From the NCBI GenBank assembly GCA_023333565.1, contig JAJKFH010003599.1, positions 1,054,001-1,118,000 on the forward strand: a DNA stretch of 64,000 bases. Direction: 5' to 3'. A program made the position numbers and the translations under genes. Positions within the stretch are counted from its first letter, which is position 1. Each line of letters starts with the position of its first letter. Positions 24,422 to 35,588 of this stretch are shown in pieces. The DNA is from Puffinus mauretanicus (taxonomy: Eukaryota > Chordata > Aves > Procellariiformes > Procellariidae). The notes below the pieces were generated by a model that was not told the DNA's origin, searched no databases, and saw nothing but the letters and a program-made list of their open reading frames with translations.

Positions 24422-24471
24422 TTTATGCGCTGCATTATTGCTCCTCTCCTCCCCCCTCAAAGCAAGATGGA

Positions 24472-24554
24472 CTCTCTCTTCTCTCTCTCTCTCTCTCTCA
24501 CTCACTCACACTCACTCTCTCTCTTTCTCTCCCCCTCTCCCTGTGTCTTGTCAG
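24472..24554 (+). other. CT/CACT repeat forming an exceptional polypyrimidine tract and 3' splice site
   Basis: A (CT)n run passes into CACT units and then TCTCTCCCCCTCTCCC-type sequence, ending in TGTCTTGTCAG at 24,554. About 80 bases of nearly pure pyrimidine before CAG is a textbook acceptor. Downstream is an abruptly non-GC-rich segment starting CCTTCAAGATCGAC. A donor-like GATG|GTGACC occurs about 40 bases on but is poor, so the exon's right end is uncertain. Confidence 0.45.
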
Positions 24555-24883
24555 CCTTCAAGATCGACATTTTGTAACTAAGATGCAAACTTGATGGTGA
24601 CCGGGGGCGGGGGGGAGACGGGAAAACCCTGGGTCACGGCGGTCTTTCTCCATATTTAATACCTTTTCTTTCCACCCCACCCCGGAGCCCGGATTCCGGT
24701 GGCCCTACACTTTGCACGGGCGGGGGTGGGCGGCGGGCGGGCGGCGGCTGCAAACGCCGCTCCCCCCGCGGCGGCCGGGGGTCTCGCCGCTCTCCCCGCG
24801 GGCTGCGGTGGCGGAGGGGCCGGCTGGGCGGTCGCAGGACTCCGGGCGGCTCGGCTGGGCTCTGCCGGGGGGGAACGGGCATT

Positions 24884-24886
24884 ACC
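24884..24886 (-). other. Candidate minus-strand splice donor
   Basis: On the minus strand the sequence reads GTTTCAG|GTAATGC, a good donor. It would serve antisense or divergent transcription starting to the right within the island. Confidence 0.25.
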
Positions 24887-24912
24887 TGAAACTGTGTTAC
24901 GGCGCTGCAGCC

Positions 24913-24940
24913 TTCCGTCCGTCCCTCTGTCTGTCTGTCT
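24913..24940. repeat. (CCGT)/(CTGT) tetranucleotide tract
   Basis: CCGTCCGTCC followed by CTGTCTGTCTGTCT. Confidence 0.8.
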
Positions 24941-24957
24941 CCCCGGGTGGATCTCGT

Positions 24958-24960
24958 ACC
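24958..24960 (-). other. Candidate minus-strand splice donor
   Basis: On the minus strand the sequence reads GACTGCAG|GTACGAG, a good donor. On the plus strand the same spot ends a CTGCAG that could act as an acceptor, so direction is ambiguous. Confidence 0.25.
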
Positions 24961-24965
24961 TGCAG

Positions 24966-25039
24966 TCTGGCGGCTTATTCTTGTTGTTAATTTTGCGTTG
25001 TTTGGCTTATCCACGCGCGGGGATTGATCGCTCACTTGT
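24966..25039 (+). other. Candidate small leader exon
   Basis: Preceded by a pyrimidine tract (24,911-24,944) and ...ACCTGCAG|, and followed by CACTTGT|GTAAGTTC. The 74-base segment is much less GC-rich than the surrounding island. Both splice sites are plausible rather than strong. Confidence 0.25.
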
Positions 25040-25070
25040 GTAAGTTCCCGGGGGTTATTGTTATGTATGC

Positions 25071-25081
25071 CTCCTTGCAGA
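25071..25081 (+). other. Candidate 3' splice site before an ATG
   Basis: The sequence GCCTCCTTGCAG|ATGG places an acceptor directly before ATG at 25,081, which opens a 22-codon frame (MVVNFLPFILI...) and then stops. The pyrimidine tract is short, so this is a weak candidate. Confidence 0.2.
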
Positions 25082-25501
25082 TGGTGGTCAACTTTCTGCC
25101 TTTTATTTTGATAATGCGTGTGTGTTTCTCTGTGTGTGCATGTAAATAATTACGTGATGCATCCCTATGTGTACGGATATATGTCTGCGTGCGCGCATAA
25201 ACATGCATCCATGTGTACGAGAGACACAGAGGAAAAATAACCCACCCTGCTGATGCACACTCAGATGATTTGCTCCATTTGCCCAGTCCTAATGCCCTTT
25301 AAAGACACGGTGCATCTTTTGTTTGCTCCTTACGGTTTCCTGCGACTGTCATCTTGTTTTAATGACAACTTATCTGGGGTGGTGGTGAGGAGGAAGCAAG
25401 TTTCAAGTTTTGGGATTTCTCCTCTTGTTGGCGTTGTGGTGAGTTGCAATATTGTAAAATAATGGTGTGCTGATGATGTGCCTTTATTTGATACTTTATA
25501 G

Positions 25502-25574
25502 GTCACTATCACATGACAAAGGCTTTGAGACAGCTTCATCTTCGTCTGTCTGTAATTTCCATTTGCCTTCCTGG
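25502..25574 (+). other. Candidate internal 5' exon (73 nt)
   Basis: Left edge ATACTTTATAG|GTCAC with a modest pyrimidine tract. Right edge CTTCCTGG|GTAAGTATG, a strong donor. No frame of interest is seen; it would be untranslated. Confidence 0.3.
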
Positions 25575-27599
25575 GTAAGTATGTAAACTGTACACACGGA
25601 AAAAGAACTTGGTTGTTGTTGGTAAGATAGAGGTCCTCGTGCTGACGCTTTTTACGTGGAGGATGCTTGTCCAGGTTTTAGTGTCTCAGAAAACATGTCT
25701 TCTCCGGGTGCTCATAGCAACTGCTGGATTACAAAGTTTGTATGTAGGGGAGAATTAAAAGGCTGTGCGTATTCAGATCCCTCTTCACTTCTCTTCTTTT
25801 TTCTTAAACCTTGTTCTGTAAAGGTAATCAGCTGATTGACTTAGGGCAAAAGTTTTAAACCCAAACATTAGAATATGCAAAGTGCAACACACAGGTTGAA
25901 AACTTAAGGAGAATGTACAGTCCTTTTAAAATTCAGTGGTAGGAAAAATACGAAAATATAAACAGAATGGGTAACTAGGAATCTGTGGAGGTCAAGAATC
26001 AGTGAGAAGTTTAGCAGAACTGTAATACTACTGCAGCAGGAGTTGGTTCAGTTTTAACACGTAAACGGAGAGCTAATTAGAATTCCAGCCATGCTCTTTC
26101 CATGTTACTGTTTTTTCTTTTGGCATTGATTAATGCAGGTACCTATCAATTTGAAAGATTAATCTTAGTGACTAATTTGCTAGTATTCCTAAGCTTTCAG
26201 GGACACAATCTTTTTTTTATCTGTACCTTTGGAAAAGTTTTGACACCTTTTGAAGGGTTTGACTTCTTTTAAGCTGAAGTAGAAGTGGTAGTTTAAAGAA
26301 GAGGTTCTAAATTTGTGGGGTCACATTCGTAGATGACATAAAATGAGTGGCACTTGGAGCCCTTCTCACACAGTCGCCCATGGTGGCACTGAACTGCATT
26401 TGGCCCAAAATGGGGAAGTGGGAGGTAAATTTTTTTTTATGGTACTATTGTGTACATAATTAAAAACAAGACAAGACATGTATTTGGGGTAAGCTTAGTA
26501 CTCATAAATGCTAATGATTAATAACATACTCTTGACCTTTTCCAAGCAGTGTATAGCAGACATAGGATAAGTGATGGTCCCAAACATGCTAGCTCGCAGG
26601 GGGCTGTTGGGAGCAGCTGTTCTGGTGTGATATTACGACCACAAAACTAGTCTTAAGGCTGGGATAACCACTGTGGGGAGATGGTTCGGAGGGAGGATTC
26701 TGCCTGTTCTCCAGTTCCTGCAGAATTACACCCAAATTTCAGTTTTTTGGATTTTGTGGGCGGTGAGGTTGGTATATGTAGGTCTGAGAGTATAAAAACC
26801 AAATTAAATTACTGAAATTCTTTATGACAGACTAGTTGCATGGGAGAATATTGCTTTCAGTTTTATAGCATTACTGACAAGGATCATGTTCTGTGTAGAG
26901 TAATTGGTGCAACAATTTTTACAAAGTAAAAACACATTGGGAAATTCAAAAACTGGCAGATAGGCTTCAAACTGTTGTTCAGAGCTGAATACAGATGCAC
27001 TGATTTCTGAACTGAGTTTTCCGTGTTTTCAAGTAAGAGTCAGATCAGAGTGCTGTAAGTGCCGAGGACTTTTTCTTTATTTGGAGTAATAATAAGGGGT
27101 GCTGAACAAGAACAGCTCAGGGACCTTGCTTCAGGTAGTATCTTCAGTCATTATCTGGTTTTAGTTTTATGTGATGAAGTCTTCTGGATGTGTAGAATTT
27201 TGATCCTAGAAATGAAGTGGTGATCGTAATCTGCCCACAACTTTTAAGAGGAGCAGACCTCGATTTGGTGCATAGTGCTAAATGTCGGTCTTACCTGATG
27301 TTGAACTGACGTGAACAAATTACAACAAAAAGAAGCGTAGGGTATCTTTTTGATGAAAAAGGCATAATAGAAGCTTTAGAGGAAGCAGAGAAATACATTT
27401 CCTCATAGCTTAAAAAAAGTTAATAAAAATAAGGTGCCTAGTTAAGGCGAGAATAGAGATTTCATTAGATTTGGCCATGACTAGAAACTTCCATTTACTT
27501 CAGGAAGCTTTTATTTTGGTAAAAGGGAAGATTTCTTTTATTATACAGTTCTCAGTAAAGTAACTGTTCACAAATGGAGTTTAGTAATTCAGTCTTGAC
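25575..27599. other. Putative first-intron sequence, nothing recognised
   Basis: AT-rich, with scattered poly-T runs. No exon, repeat family or regulatory cluster that I can support. Confidence 0.4.
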
Positions 27600-27700
27600 G
27601 TACAGGAGAGAGACCTGGGTTCTGGTCTTGGTTAACAAGTGCCGGGTGCAGTGCTGGTGTGTCACAAGCTACAAGGGGGTGAGCCGCTTAGCAAGGGGCC
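27600..27700 (+). repeat. Possible MIR-type SINE remnant
   Basis: 'gagagacctgggttctggtc' matches the MIR 5' segment 'gagacctgggttctagtcc', and 'tggtgtgtcacaag' parallels the following 'tgtgtgaccttgggcaag'. Decayed beyond that. Confidence 0.4.
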
Positions 27701-29614
27701 TTGTGAATGCTTCAAAAACTGGTCCGTGGTCTCAAAAGTTCGTTGCATACTCACGTCCCTCTTGGCACAGCAAGCTGATGAACCATTTCAAGCAGACACA
27801 TAATTTAGCAGAAACGTAACTGGTTTCTGTGTTGAGGTAAACTCAAAATATTTAGGAAGCTTGCCCTTGACGCTTTTGAGTTTTTTGGGGGCTGCTTGCT
27901 GTAAACCCATCGCCTGCAAAACTTCCATTGGTTTCAGCAGGAGGTTTATTTAGGAAAGGAGTGTAGGAGTGATGGTGAAAGGAATTTGCCCATGTTTATT
28001 TTCCTGTTCAAGGAAGAAAACCTTTCTCTTTCATAGCTGTTATGTGAATAATTAAAGATATTAAATGTCAGTTTGCCACATAAAATATCAGAGGTAATCG
28101 TGCAGTTATTTTATAGCTAACATTTTTCCTTTTCATCCAGAATGATCTTAATACACTTTGTTCGTAAATTAGTCGTTCCATAGCTTGCGATCCTGTAAGC
28201 ATGTGAATATCTTTAAGCACATGACAAGTCTTGTTAAATTCACTGATACGATTGCTCGCATTCAGAGCCTAAAGTTATTCCAGGTTGCTGCCGCTCGTGG
28301 TCTGCGGGCTGAGGATGCGCAACATCTCTGAAGCTCAATCAACATGGCGTTAGGCAGGGCAGTCTTCTGGCGTAGAGCTGGTAGCAGAGTGGTATGAAGA
28401 AAGGAAATTTTGACCAAGTGAGCTGGGGAGAGTTACTCTTCCACTGCGCGTAGCGGTCAGGAAGGTGCAGGTGAGGTAGATGAGACCTGCGGTCTGCAAG
28501 GCTCTGCTGTTGTGTGAAAGCTGTAAACGCATCTGCAGTGAAATCTGGGCACCTGGGAGGTGAAACACCGCCTCTCTTCCGACGGTACGTGGCACTTGCA
28601 GTCTTCAGGCCTCCCTGTTCATTTGAAGGCGGCTCCTTGGTGGAGGAAGGTACTATAAATTGCAGTTGGAACTGAAATGAAACTCGGATTTTAATTTCTG
28701 AGTGTGCCACAGGCTGTCTCTGTGAGCTCTGGCAAAACCAGAGGCCGCTTTCCAAATTCTGGACCTAAGTCGAACTTCTGTGCCCTGCCATGGGGGCGGC
28801 CGCTGCAGCCGCTGGTGGAGTCAGCGGCACTGCCGTGGCCCGCTGGCGGCTTCCAGGGTCAGAGTTTACTCTTGGAAGCACAGCCATATGTCCCTTTGCC
28901 ACCTGCAAAAGGAGACTAAGGATACTTCCCTGTATCATTAAATCGTATGGTGCCCATATATTGGGACAGTTTTCCTAAGTTAATTAAGTTGGTTTTAAAG
29001 CAGTATGGATACTGTTTTACCTTACTGTAACCTTAATAATTTATGTTTTCTTTATTACTTAGGAGACTATAAAGCTGGATTGAAATAATAGTCGTATGTA
29101 CTTCAAAATATTCTTGAGAAGAAACAGGAAAAAGTCACTTTCTGACTTCTGTAGTATTAACTTTATTTCTTTTCCTTCTACCATGTTTCCTCCCCCCCTT
29201 TCCTGGGGTATCACTGTCAGTAGCTTTTTCATTCTGTTTTATGTCAAAAGATTATTAGGACTTACTTCCTTTTTTTTTTTTTTTTTTAAGATCAGTAATG
29301 ATACAATGTTTCTGTCTGAGAGCAATGTGGTGAGCCTGGTACTAGTGGACCTGTGAATTTCACAAAAGATTCCTACAGCTGTCACCCTTTTTGACAGTTT
29401 CAGAAGGGGTAAGACCTGAACCAGCATAAGGATTACTTTAAGAATGGCTTGAAGGGCTGCTGTTAGATTGCATTACTTGGAAAAGGGAAAAAAAAATCAC
29501 AAGTTACTCTCTCAATAATAATGATATTATTAATAATTGGCAGTTTTAGGCATTGCCTTATTCATGTGCTTATATCCTGTCTGGCAAAGTACATAAGCCA
29601 TACTGTAACCACAC
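27701..29614. other. Putative intron with a GC-richer patch
   Basis: Around 28,290-28,900 GC content rises and a few CpGs occur, including a GCGGCCGC site near 28,796. A minus-strand frame of 138 codons (28,339-28,755) crosses it but resembles no family. A 'ttccattggtttcagcagg' segment near 27,931 looks like an old repeat end. No exon can be supported. Confidence 0.35.
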
Positions 29615-29760
29615 ACCTCAAAACAAGGAACAATCATTTTTACCTCTGTTTTAGGCATCTGAGATACAAAGCAGTGAAGGAGCGTAGGCTTGCCTGCAGT
29701 CACTTAGCAGATTAGCATTAGCAGGGAATGGAATAAAATCCGCATTTGACTCTTTAGTTT
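29615..29760 (-). repeat. MIR-type SINE remnant, inverted
   Basis: In reverse MIR order: 'tttttacctctgttttaggc', 'tctgagatacaaagcagtg', 'gcctgcagtcacttagcag', 'gcagggaatggaataaaatc'. These parallel 'cccattttacagatgaggaa', 'ctgaggcacagagaggtt', 'gcccaaggtcacacagc' and 'gcagagctgggattagaacc'. Confidence 0.55.
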
Positions 29761-29902
29761 TGTGTCCTTTCGCTTGGTGTATGCTCCCACTCTGAAGCTT
29801 TCCTGGTAAATGCCTGTCTTGACATGTGAGTAGTCTCACTGAATTTTGTGCCAGGTGGGCATCGTTTGCTAGTACTCAACTTTCATTCATAATGCTACTT
29901 TT

Positions 29903-29919
29903 AAAAAAAAAAAAAAAAA
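29903..29919. repeat. Poly-A run followed by A/C-rich tract
   Basis: Seventeen A residues, then an A-rich CAAAACCC-type tail to about 29,945. No retroelement body is recognised upstream. Confidence 0.75.
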
Positions 29920-30068
29920 CAAAACCCAAAAACCAACAAACCCACCTTCAGAATAGTGTGAAGTTACTGACTTTGAATTCAGTTACATTTATTGACAGGA
30001 GAGTCCAAAGTAGGAGGAGAGCTTACTTAAGAGTTTTTGCCACTAAACGTGGTATTAAGCTGCTGTGT

Positions 30069-30102
30069 ATATTACACTATTTATTATATTACACTATTTA
30101 TT
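30069..30102. repeat. Perfect 17-bp tandem duplication
   Basis: ATATTACACTATTTATT occurs twice head to tail without a mismatch (30,069-30,085 and 30,086-30,102). Confidence 0.95.
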
Positions 30103-33100
30103 TAATACTAACTTCCTTGTATTAACTTTATGAAGTAAGATATTGGTTTTCATAGAGAAGTTTTTAAAATACACATTGGTCTGAATTAGTTCTTTACAAT
30201 TAAATTATTTTTCATATTCATAATCTAATGCGAAATCACAACTAACTTTCTTATGAAACATGGAATTGACAGAAGCAGTTATTTTGACACTCTGGCAGTA
30301 TTGTGATAAATAGGGTAACTTACTAATTTGAACTTTTATTTCTAAACCTGCTAAACATATTTCATCCTGTAAGATTTCCAGATTTGCTGATTAGTAGTGT
30401 TTTGTTACTGAGAATATGGCTTGGCTTTGATTTTAAAATAGCAGTTGTACTTGAGGAGGAAAGCATACTTTACTTAATGCCTGAGCGTAGACCTAATTGT
30501 GGTATTCTCACAATGATAGCAGCATTTTATTATTTTTAATATTCATAAATTTGATTACATAAAAGACGAATCAACAAAGAGGAAAAGCATGGTTTTGACA
30601 CTTTCCAGTGTTCATGCCTTTTCCTTTATAGCACACAAATGCGTAATGTAATAGCAAGTCCTTATGAGCATGGACAATTCAGCATGTGAAAATAAACTAG
30701 CTTCAGGCTTATCCGAGTACAAAGAAAGCTAGTAAAACAAAATTTCAATTTTTAGCGAGGGGAAGGAAAGTTAACAGGATTTTATGAGACTACACTAAGA
30801 AATTCAGTTGCTTAGGAAGCATGGAATTTTATTGTCAGAAATCTTCCACGTGGGTGTTTCGATATAAGAGATTTTTATAAAATGCAGCAATCGCTGAAAA
30901 TAAGAAACAGCATTTTATTGACCCTTCATGTCACAGAGAGCCTCATTCAGCAAAGATAAAAATAATTCGGTGGACTTGCACAACATAGGATCTATGGAAC
31001 TTAATTCAAGTGGAAGCTGTCTTGACAAGAAGCTTAACAAGTCCTGTCTACACTTTCCCTTGCTGAGGGGAAGTGGGAAGGTGTGTTTTGTTTCGTTTTT
31101 TTATTATTTTTTTAATTTCTGAAAGGCAGTATGTATGTAGCAAATTGTTGAGGAGTCTGCTTTCAGACATTGTGAAACCACACTAACTGCATGCCCGGCT
31201 GTGGGGTTACTCTCCTCTTACGCCGGTGTAGCAGCAGGAAGATTTCTGCCATCCACGCGCTCAGGAGGGGCTTCGTCCTGCTGCTCTGAAACCCGGAGTT
31301 CCCCGTGGCAGGGCCGGGCGCACACGTTAAAGGCCCGCTCCTTGGTGCTGTTGACGAGAGCTAAACTGGCCCGTGGCAGGATTCAAGTGAGGAAAGCTTA
31401 AACCTGGTCCTGTACCTCTGGTAGGCAGGGTCAAGGATTGGTGACTACAGCGTACTGCTGAGTGTGCCGGGCAGTACTTTACTGCTGTTGGGTTGATGGC
31501 TTTCAACCTGTACCTTTCAGTTCTTTCCCCAGTATGTGTTTTCTGCCAGCTACGTGAGGACTTTTAAACGTATGCCTTGTCAGAAGTTGTCTGTCTTTTT
31601 GTTTTTGTTTTTATTGTTTTTCATTTGTACCCATGTCCTACACAATCAGGAGTTATCCAGCCATGGCAGTGGGTAAGGCATGCCACACGGTAATAGTTAG
31701 GATTATACCTCTTGCAGTAAAATAGTAAGTCTTCACTCTTCAGCCTGTGTGTTCTTTTATGAAGCAAATAATCCTAGGCTTTTGTTTGTGTATGTGAGGG
31801 AATGCGTTATTTTGTGGTTGTCAAAGCAATATTTAAGAGAAGGACATCACGAGAGATTTGGAGATGAAGCTGGATAAAGAAAAGTTTGGAGAGAATGGAA
31901 GGAGTGAGGGAGAACTTGATTTCTTACCTTATTTCAGCCTCTTCAGTGTGAAGTAACTCCACGAAAGTCAGTGTAGCTGAAATGTTGTAATGTTCTGCAT
32001 TAAAATATGTCTGTGAAAGTTGGGAAGTTGCTCTTTTTTGCCAGGTTGATGAAAAAGGCATTTTTGTGGTTGGCCATGTTTTAATTTGCCTTCCACAAGT
32101 GGTCTTTGAGCCACATCATGCCTACAGTGATCTACAGTTAGCAACATCATGCTGATTTCTTTTTTTTTTTTTCTCTTCCCCCTTATGGGGTGAAGTACAG
32201 GAACATCAATGTATCTTGTCCTAGCTACTGCAGACCTCAATCCTGCAGCTACAACTGTGCAACTGGATTCCTGAACAAAAAGCCAGAACCAGAGCTGCAT
32301 CAGCAAGGTGCACCCCTTCGCACATCTGCTGCCTGAAGTTGCTGGTGGCCTGTAATTTCCTCAGGAAAGCTGCACACTTCACATTATTCTTAATTATTGA
32401 TGTGCAGATAGTCCTGCCAGGGTCGTGCACCTGTTGTACTCAGCGATCAGTGCACCAGCTTATAGGCAGTCCCTGTCCAGATGATGAGCAACGCAGGAAG
32501 GGCTAGGAATAAGAGACATTGCTGAAATATGCAGAGTTCCCATAAATGAGCAAGAGGGTGGAAGAGCATAAAGCGTGAGAATGCCATTTGGTAGATAATA
32601 CATCTTTTGTCACGTATGCCATTTTGTTTGAGTTTGTTTGCTTACGAAGTTGGTTATATGGCTAGGCAAAGAAAGCATTCTGATGTACTGCAGATCAATG
32701 GTTGGAGATGATAGTTTTGGAAAGAAGTAGCATTCTCACCTCCACTTCGTTGGTAAGTCTGGCTTCAGGTGTTCTTTCTCTTTGCAAAACGTTTCTTTTT
32801 ACCCAGATTTCATACTGAATAGTGCAACCTTCCTGCCTGGCTCAGTTCTAATCAGTTAGTGCTCCATGCCACAAACTTGTGAGTTTCAGGATTTACCTCT
32901 TGTTTGAATATGTGTGTAATTTTTTTTCTCATTTAAGTAAAGTGTCTTTATTTGTATTTCCTCCCTCTAATTTGTGTGAGATACTCTTTCATACATTGTG
33001 TTAAACATCAGTCATCAAGTGCTCATAAAATATTTTGAAACAAGTATGCAAAATTGCAGCATGATCCAGCACTGATTACACAGCTATGGCATACAAATTA

Positions 33101-33939
33101 ATAAGAAAATAAAAATAGCATCATTAATTTCCAGCTGCTTTTGGAGAAACAGAGGTGTTTATGGGGGGAAGTTTGGTGTCTGCAAAATGAAGAATGACAA
33201 AACTGATAGCAAATATATTAATGCGAGTAACTATTCACAATTTACTTCCTCTGTTCTATTGATTAAAAATGGGTTCCAGTGCTGAAAGAGTAAGCAGAAG
33301 CTCCAGTGCCATTCTTTTAAAACTGTTGGACTAAATAAAGAGCACAAGTGTCAGAACTAGAGCAAGGGGAGGAAGTTTTTAACTTTATTTCTTAGTATAG
33401 AAAACCTTAAATAAGGGAAGTAAGTTATGGATAGCTAAGTGTAACCGTTGGTTGAATGTGTCCATTTCTCATTAATATGAGAGAGAATACTCTGTGTGTG
33501 TGTGAGGGGGAAAATTATCTTTTAAGTGTTTCCCTTGGTAGTAAATCAGTATTTTCCTTGCATGTCTTGTATGCGCTTGCATGTGCGCGTCTGTCTCACC
33601 TCAGCGTTGTGTACCAAAGCAGCGGAAGGTAAATAAAGTCTATGGTTAAAAGCGACCCGGGCAAAATCTTGCACTGTCAGGGCCCTCACCACAGTTTGGA
33701 CTGTCAGTTTCCTTCGGAGGAAGCTGTCAAAGGTACCTGGACGCTCAGTTGCAAGTTTTGGAATCTCCGCTGGGTTTGCTGTTGCTCAGCGCTGACCTGT
33801 TGTTCAGGTGGGAGCTCCAAGCAAAGCTGTGGGCCTGCCTGCCTGCAAAGTCTTCCTGGTTTTCAGTCAGCAAAGGAAGATCCTGCCCTCCTGAGAGACT
33901 TGTCTGGAGGAAGCGGATTATTTATTTATATAGCAAAGT
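30103..33939. other. Putative intron with one CpG cluster
   Basis: AT-rich overall. At about 31,190-31,375 there is a local cluster of roughly a dozen CpGs in 200 bases, unlike its flanks. Elsewhere I see poly-T runs (near 32,160 and 32,920) and nothing else. Confidence 0.4.
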
Positions 33940-34045
33940 GGACTCTCGAGGATGTCTCTGTCGAGCTTTCTGTTTCGCTGCGCCGCGTGGCGACGGGGCC
34001 AAAGCGCCCGAGAGGATGCTGGAGCGCGGGGAGGGAAGCACCTGA
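33940..34045. promoter_or_regulatory. Small CpG-dense cluster inside the putative intron
   Basis: About a dozen CpGs fall within roughly 100 bases (CTCGAGG, GTCGAG, TTCGCTGCGCCGCGTGGCGACG, GAGCGCGGGG). It stands out sharply from AT-rich flanks. It could be an intronic enhancer or a minor promoter for the candidate exon just downstream. Confidence 0.35.
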
Positions 34046-34189
34046 GAAAACTGGCCAGATACTGTCTTGTGTCTAAGCATTGTCCTGCTGGTTTCTGTGC
34101 CACGGGCCATCTAGTTTCTGTGTGCAGTCTTGCTTTCCTGGGTGGACCCACAGGGCTGCATTTGACGTTTACTGTTGTTCTTCACTTAG

Positions 34190-34299
34190 GGAGACAGAAA
34201 GAGAGAAATCAAAACGGGAGGCGAGGCAGTCATCACAGACATCCCCATGCAATCGGTCGCAGGAGAGAAGGGCACGGTGCAGGTCTTCCAGTGAGGACA
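34190..34299 (+). other. Candidate exon (about 110 nt)
   Basis: Left edge TGTTGTTCTTCACTTAG|GG has an acceptable pyrimidine tract. Possible donors are TCCA|GTGAGG (exon end 34,290) or GGACA|GTACGT (exon end 34,299). The segment is open in two frames throughout and in the third until a TGA at 34,292. No translation matches a family I know. Confidence 0.25.
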
Positions 34300-35574
34300 G
34301 TACGTGTTCTTATTCAAGGATCCTAGAGAAAAAAAATCTTTCTGAGTGGGGGATGGTGTTTTGTGGAGCGCTAACAGGCTTTGCAGAGATTGAGCAGGGC
34401 TGAAGGAGAGAGTGGGGGCAGGCACAGTGAAAGCAGGGAGGTTTTTACACCTCGTATTCCTTGGCCCTTGTGAGCGCCTCTGTACGTACGCTTACGTGTC
34501 TGATGCCTTGACGTTCCAGTTATACCTATTAAACTGATGTAAATCATGATTTTGGTCAATAAACACTTGGTTTAAATCAGTGCTTTTAATCTCATTTTGC
34601 TTTGGTATTTTTGTATTTGTTTTCTCAGAAGCAATCTCTATTGGTAGACGACTGTTAAAATATGTTGCTAAATACATTATATTTACACTAAATTTGGCAC
34701 TACTTTTTTGTTAGTTCAGAGGATGCACTGTATGCCTGCACACTTTCTAAGTGATTACATGGCTTACATGCATTTATTTAGTTTGCAACTGTTAAGAAAG
34801 TTTTGATTTAGGACATGACAAATTATGCTTTTTTTTAATTGTGACCTTTAGAAATGTCCTATTTAATAAAGCTACACTCATGCACAAACACACATGTGCA
34901 CACAAGTTGATGCAAATAGAGTTTGCACTTAAAATGTAAGTAAAGTATTATCCCTAATAAGGTAACCGATTCCAGTGTAACCGAATGCAAGCTTTTAGAA
35001 CTAGTAGAACTCAAACTTCTCTGCTTTGCTTTCTCAGATGAGGAGGAAAACAAGTGATCTTGCTTTTTCAATTCCCAGTTAGTTTCTCACCTTTACACCA
35101 AACTCCACTAAGTGACTCATGGAGCAAAGACTTCTTCTCTGCAAATGCAGTGGAAGTTACTACTTTCAGGTAACTTAGCTCTAAACCTAATGCTTGTTCT
35201 TGGTCCTTCGAAGAAGACTTACCTGTTCAGTATTTGAACTTTGTTTATAATTTTGACATCAAACATCTGTAATTTATCTTCATTTAATATAAATTGAGTT
35301 ATATAATATTACAGTAGAACTTAACATTGGTTTGTCATAATTTAAAGGTAAATTACAATTAGATATTTTTTATTAAAATACATTTAGCATCAGAAACATC
35401 CGATTGAAATTTGTGTCCGATTTCTGTGTTCAGAAAGTTCATTTGTAACTGCATCTGTTTCTGTTAAGCTGAAGGTATTTTCTCAGACGACTTCAGTATC
35501 CATTATCCAAAGTTTCTGTTGTAATAACGGATGCTTTGGGCAGTATCTTCTGCCATTAAGGAATGCAGAGTAGC

Positions 35575-35588
35575 TCACTAGGTGTCAC
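35575..35588 (+). promoter_or_regulatory. Weak CTCF-like motif
   Basis: TCACTAGGTGTCAC matches the CTCF consensus CCASYAGRKGGCRS at all but two positions. It lies directly after the first copy of a dispersed 17-mer. Confidence 0.2.

Larger units (their letters stand above)
21180..25070. promoter_or_regulatory. Very long CpG island, multi-start promoter region
   Basis: CpG dinucleotides are scarce on either side and become extremely dense between about 21.2 and 25.07 kb, with long GGC, CGG and CCG stretches, GC boxes such as GGGGCGGGG (about 22,976-22,984) and CCAAT boxes at 21,772-21,776 and 22,029-22,033. Two TATA-containing cores lie inside. At least seven plus-strand splice donors fall within the island. 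Islands near 4 kb are long even for vertebrates and usually mark promoters of developmental regulators. Plus-strand G-richness across about 22,440-23,360 fits transcription in the plus direction. Many open frames of 60-217 codons here are products of GC-rich composition and overlap on all strands, so I do not call them genes. Confidence 0.9.

Noticed and set aside
28339..28755. 138-codon minus-strand frame
   Set aside because: Translation has no family resemblance and the patch is modestly GC-rich; no good splice pair was found around it.
33642..34076. 144-codon plus-strand frame
   Set aside because: Cys/Ser/Leu-rich translation with no domain; it overlaps a CpG cluster, which by itself raises frame length.
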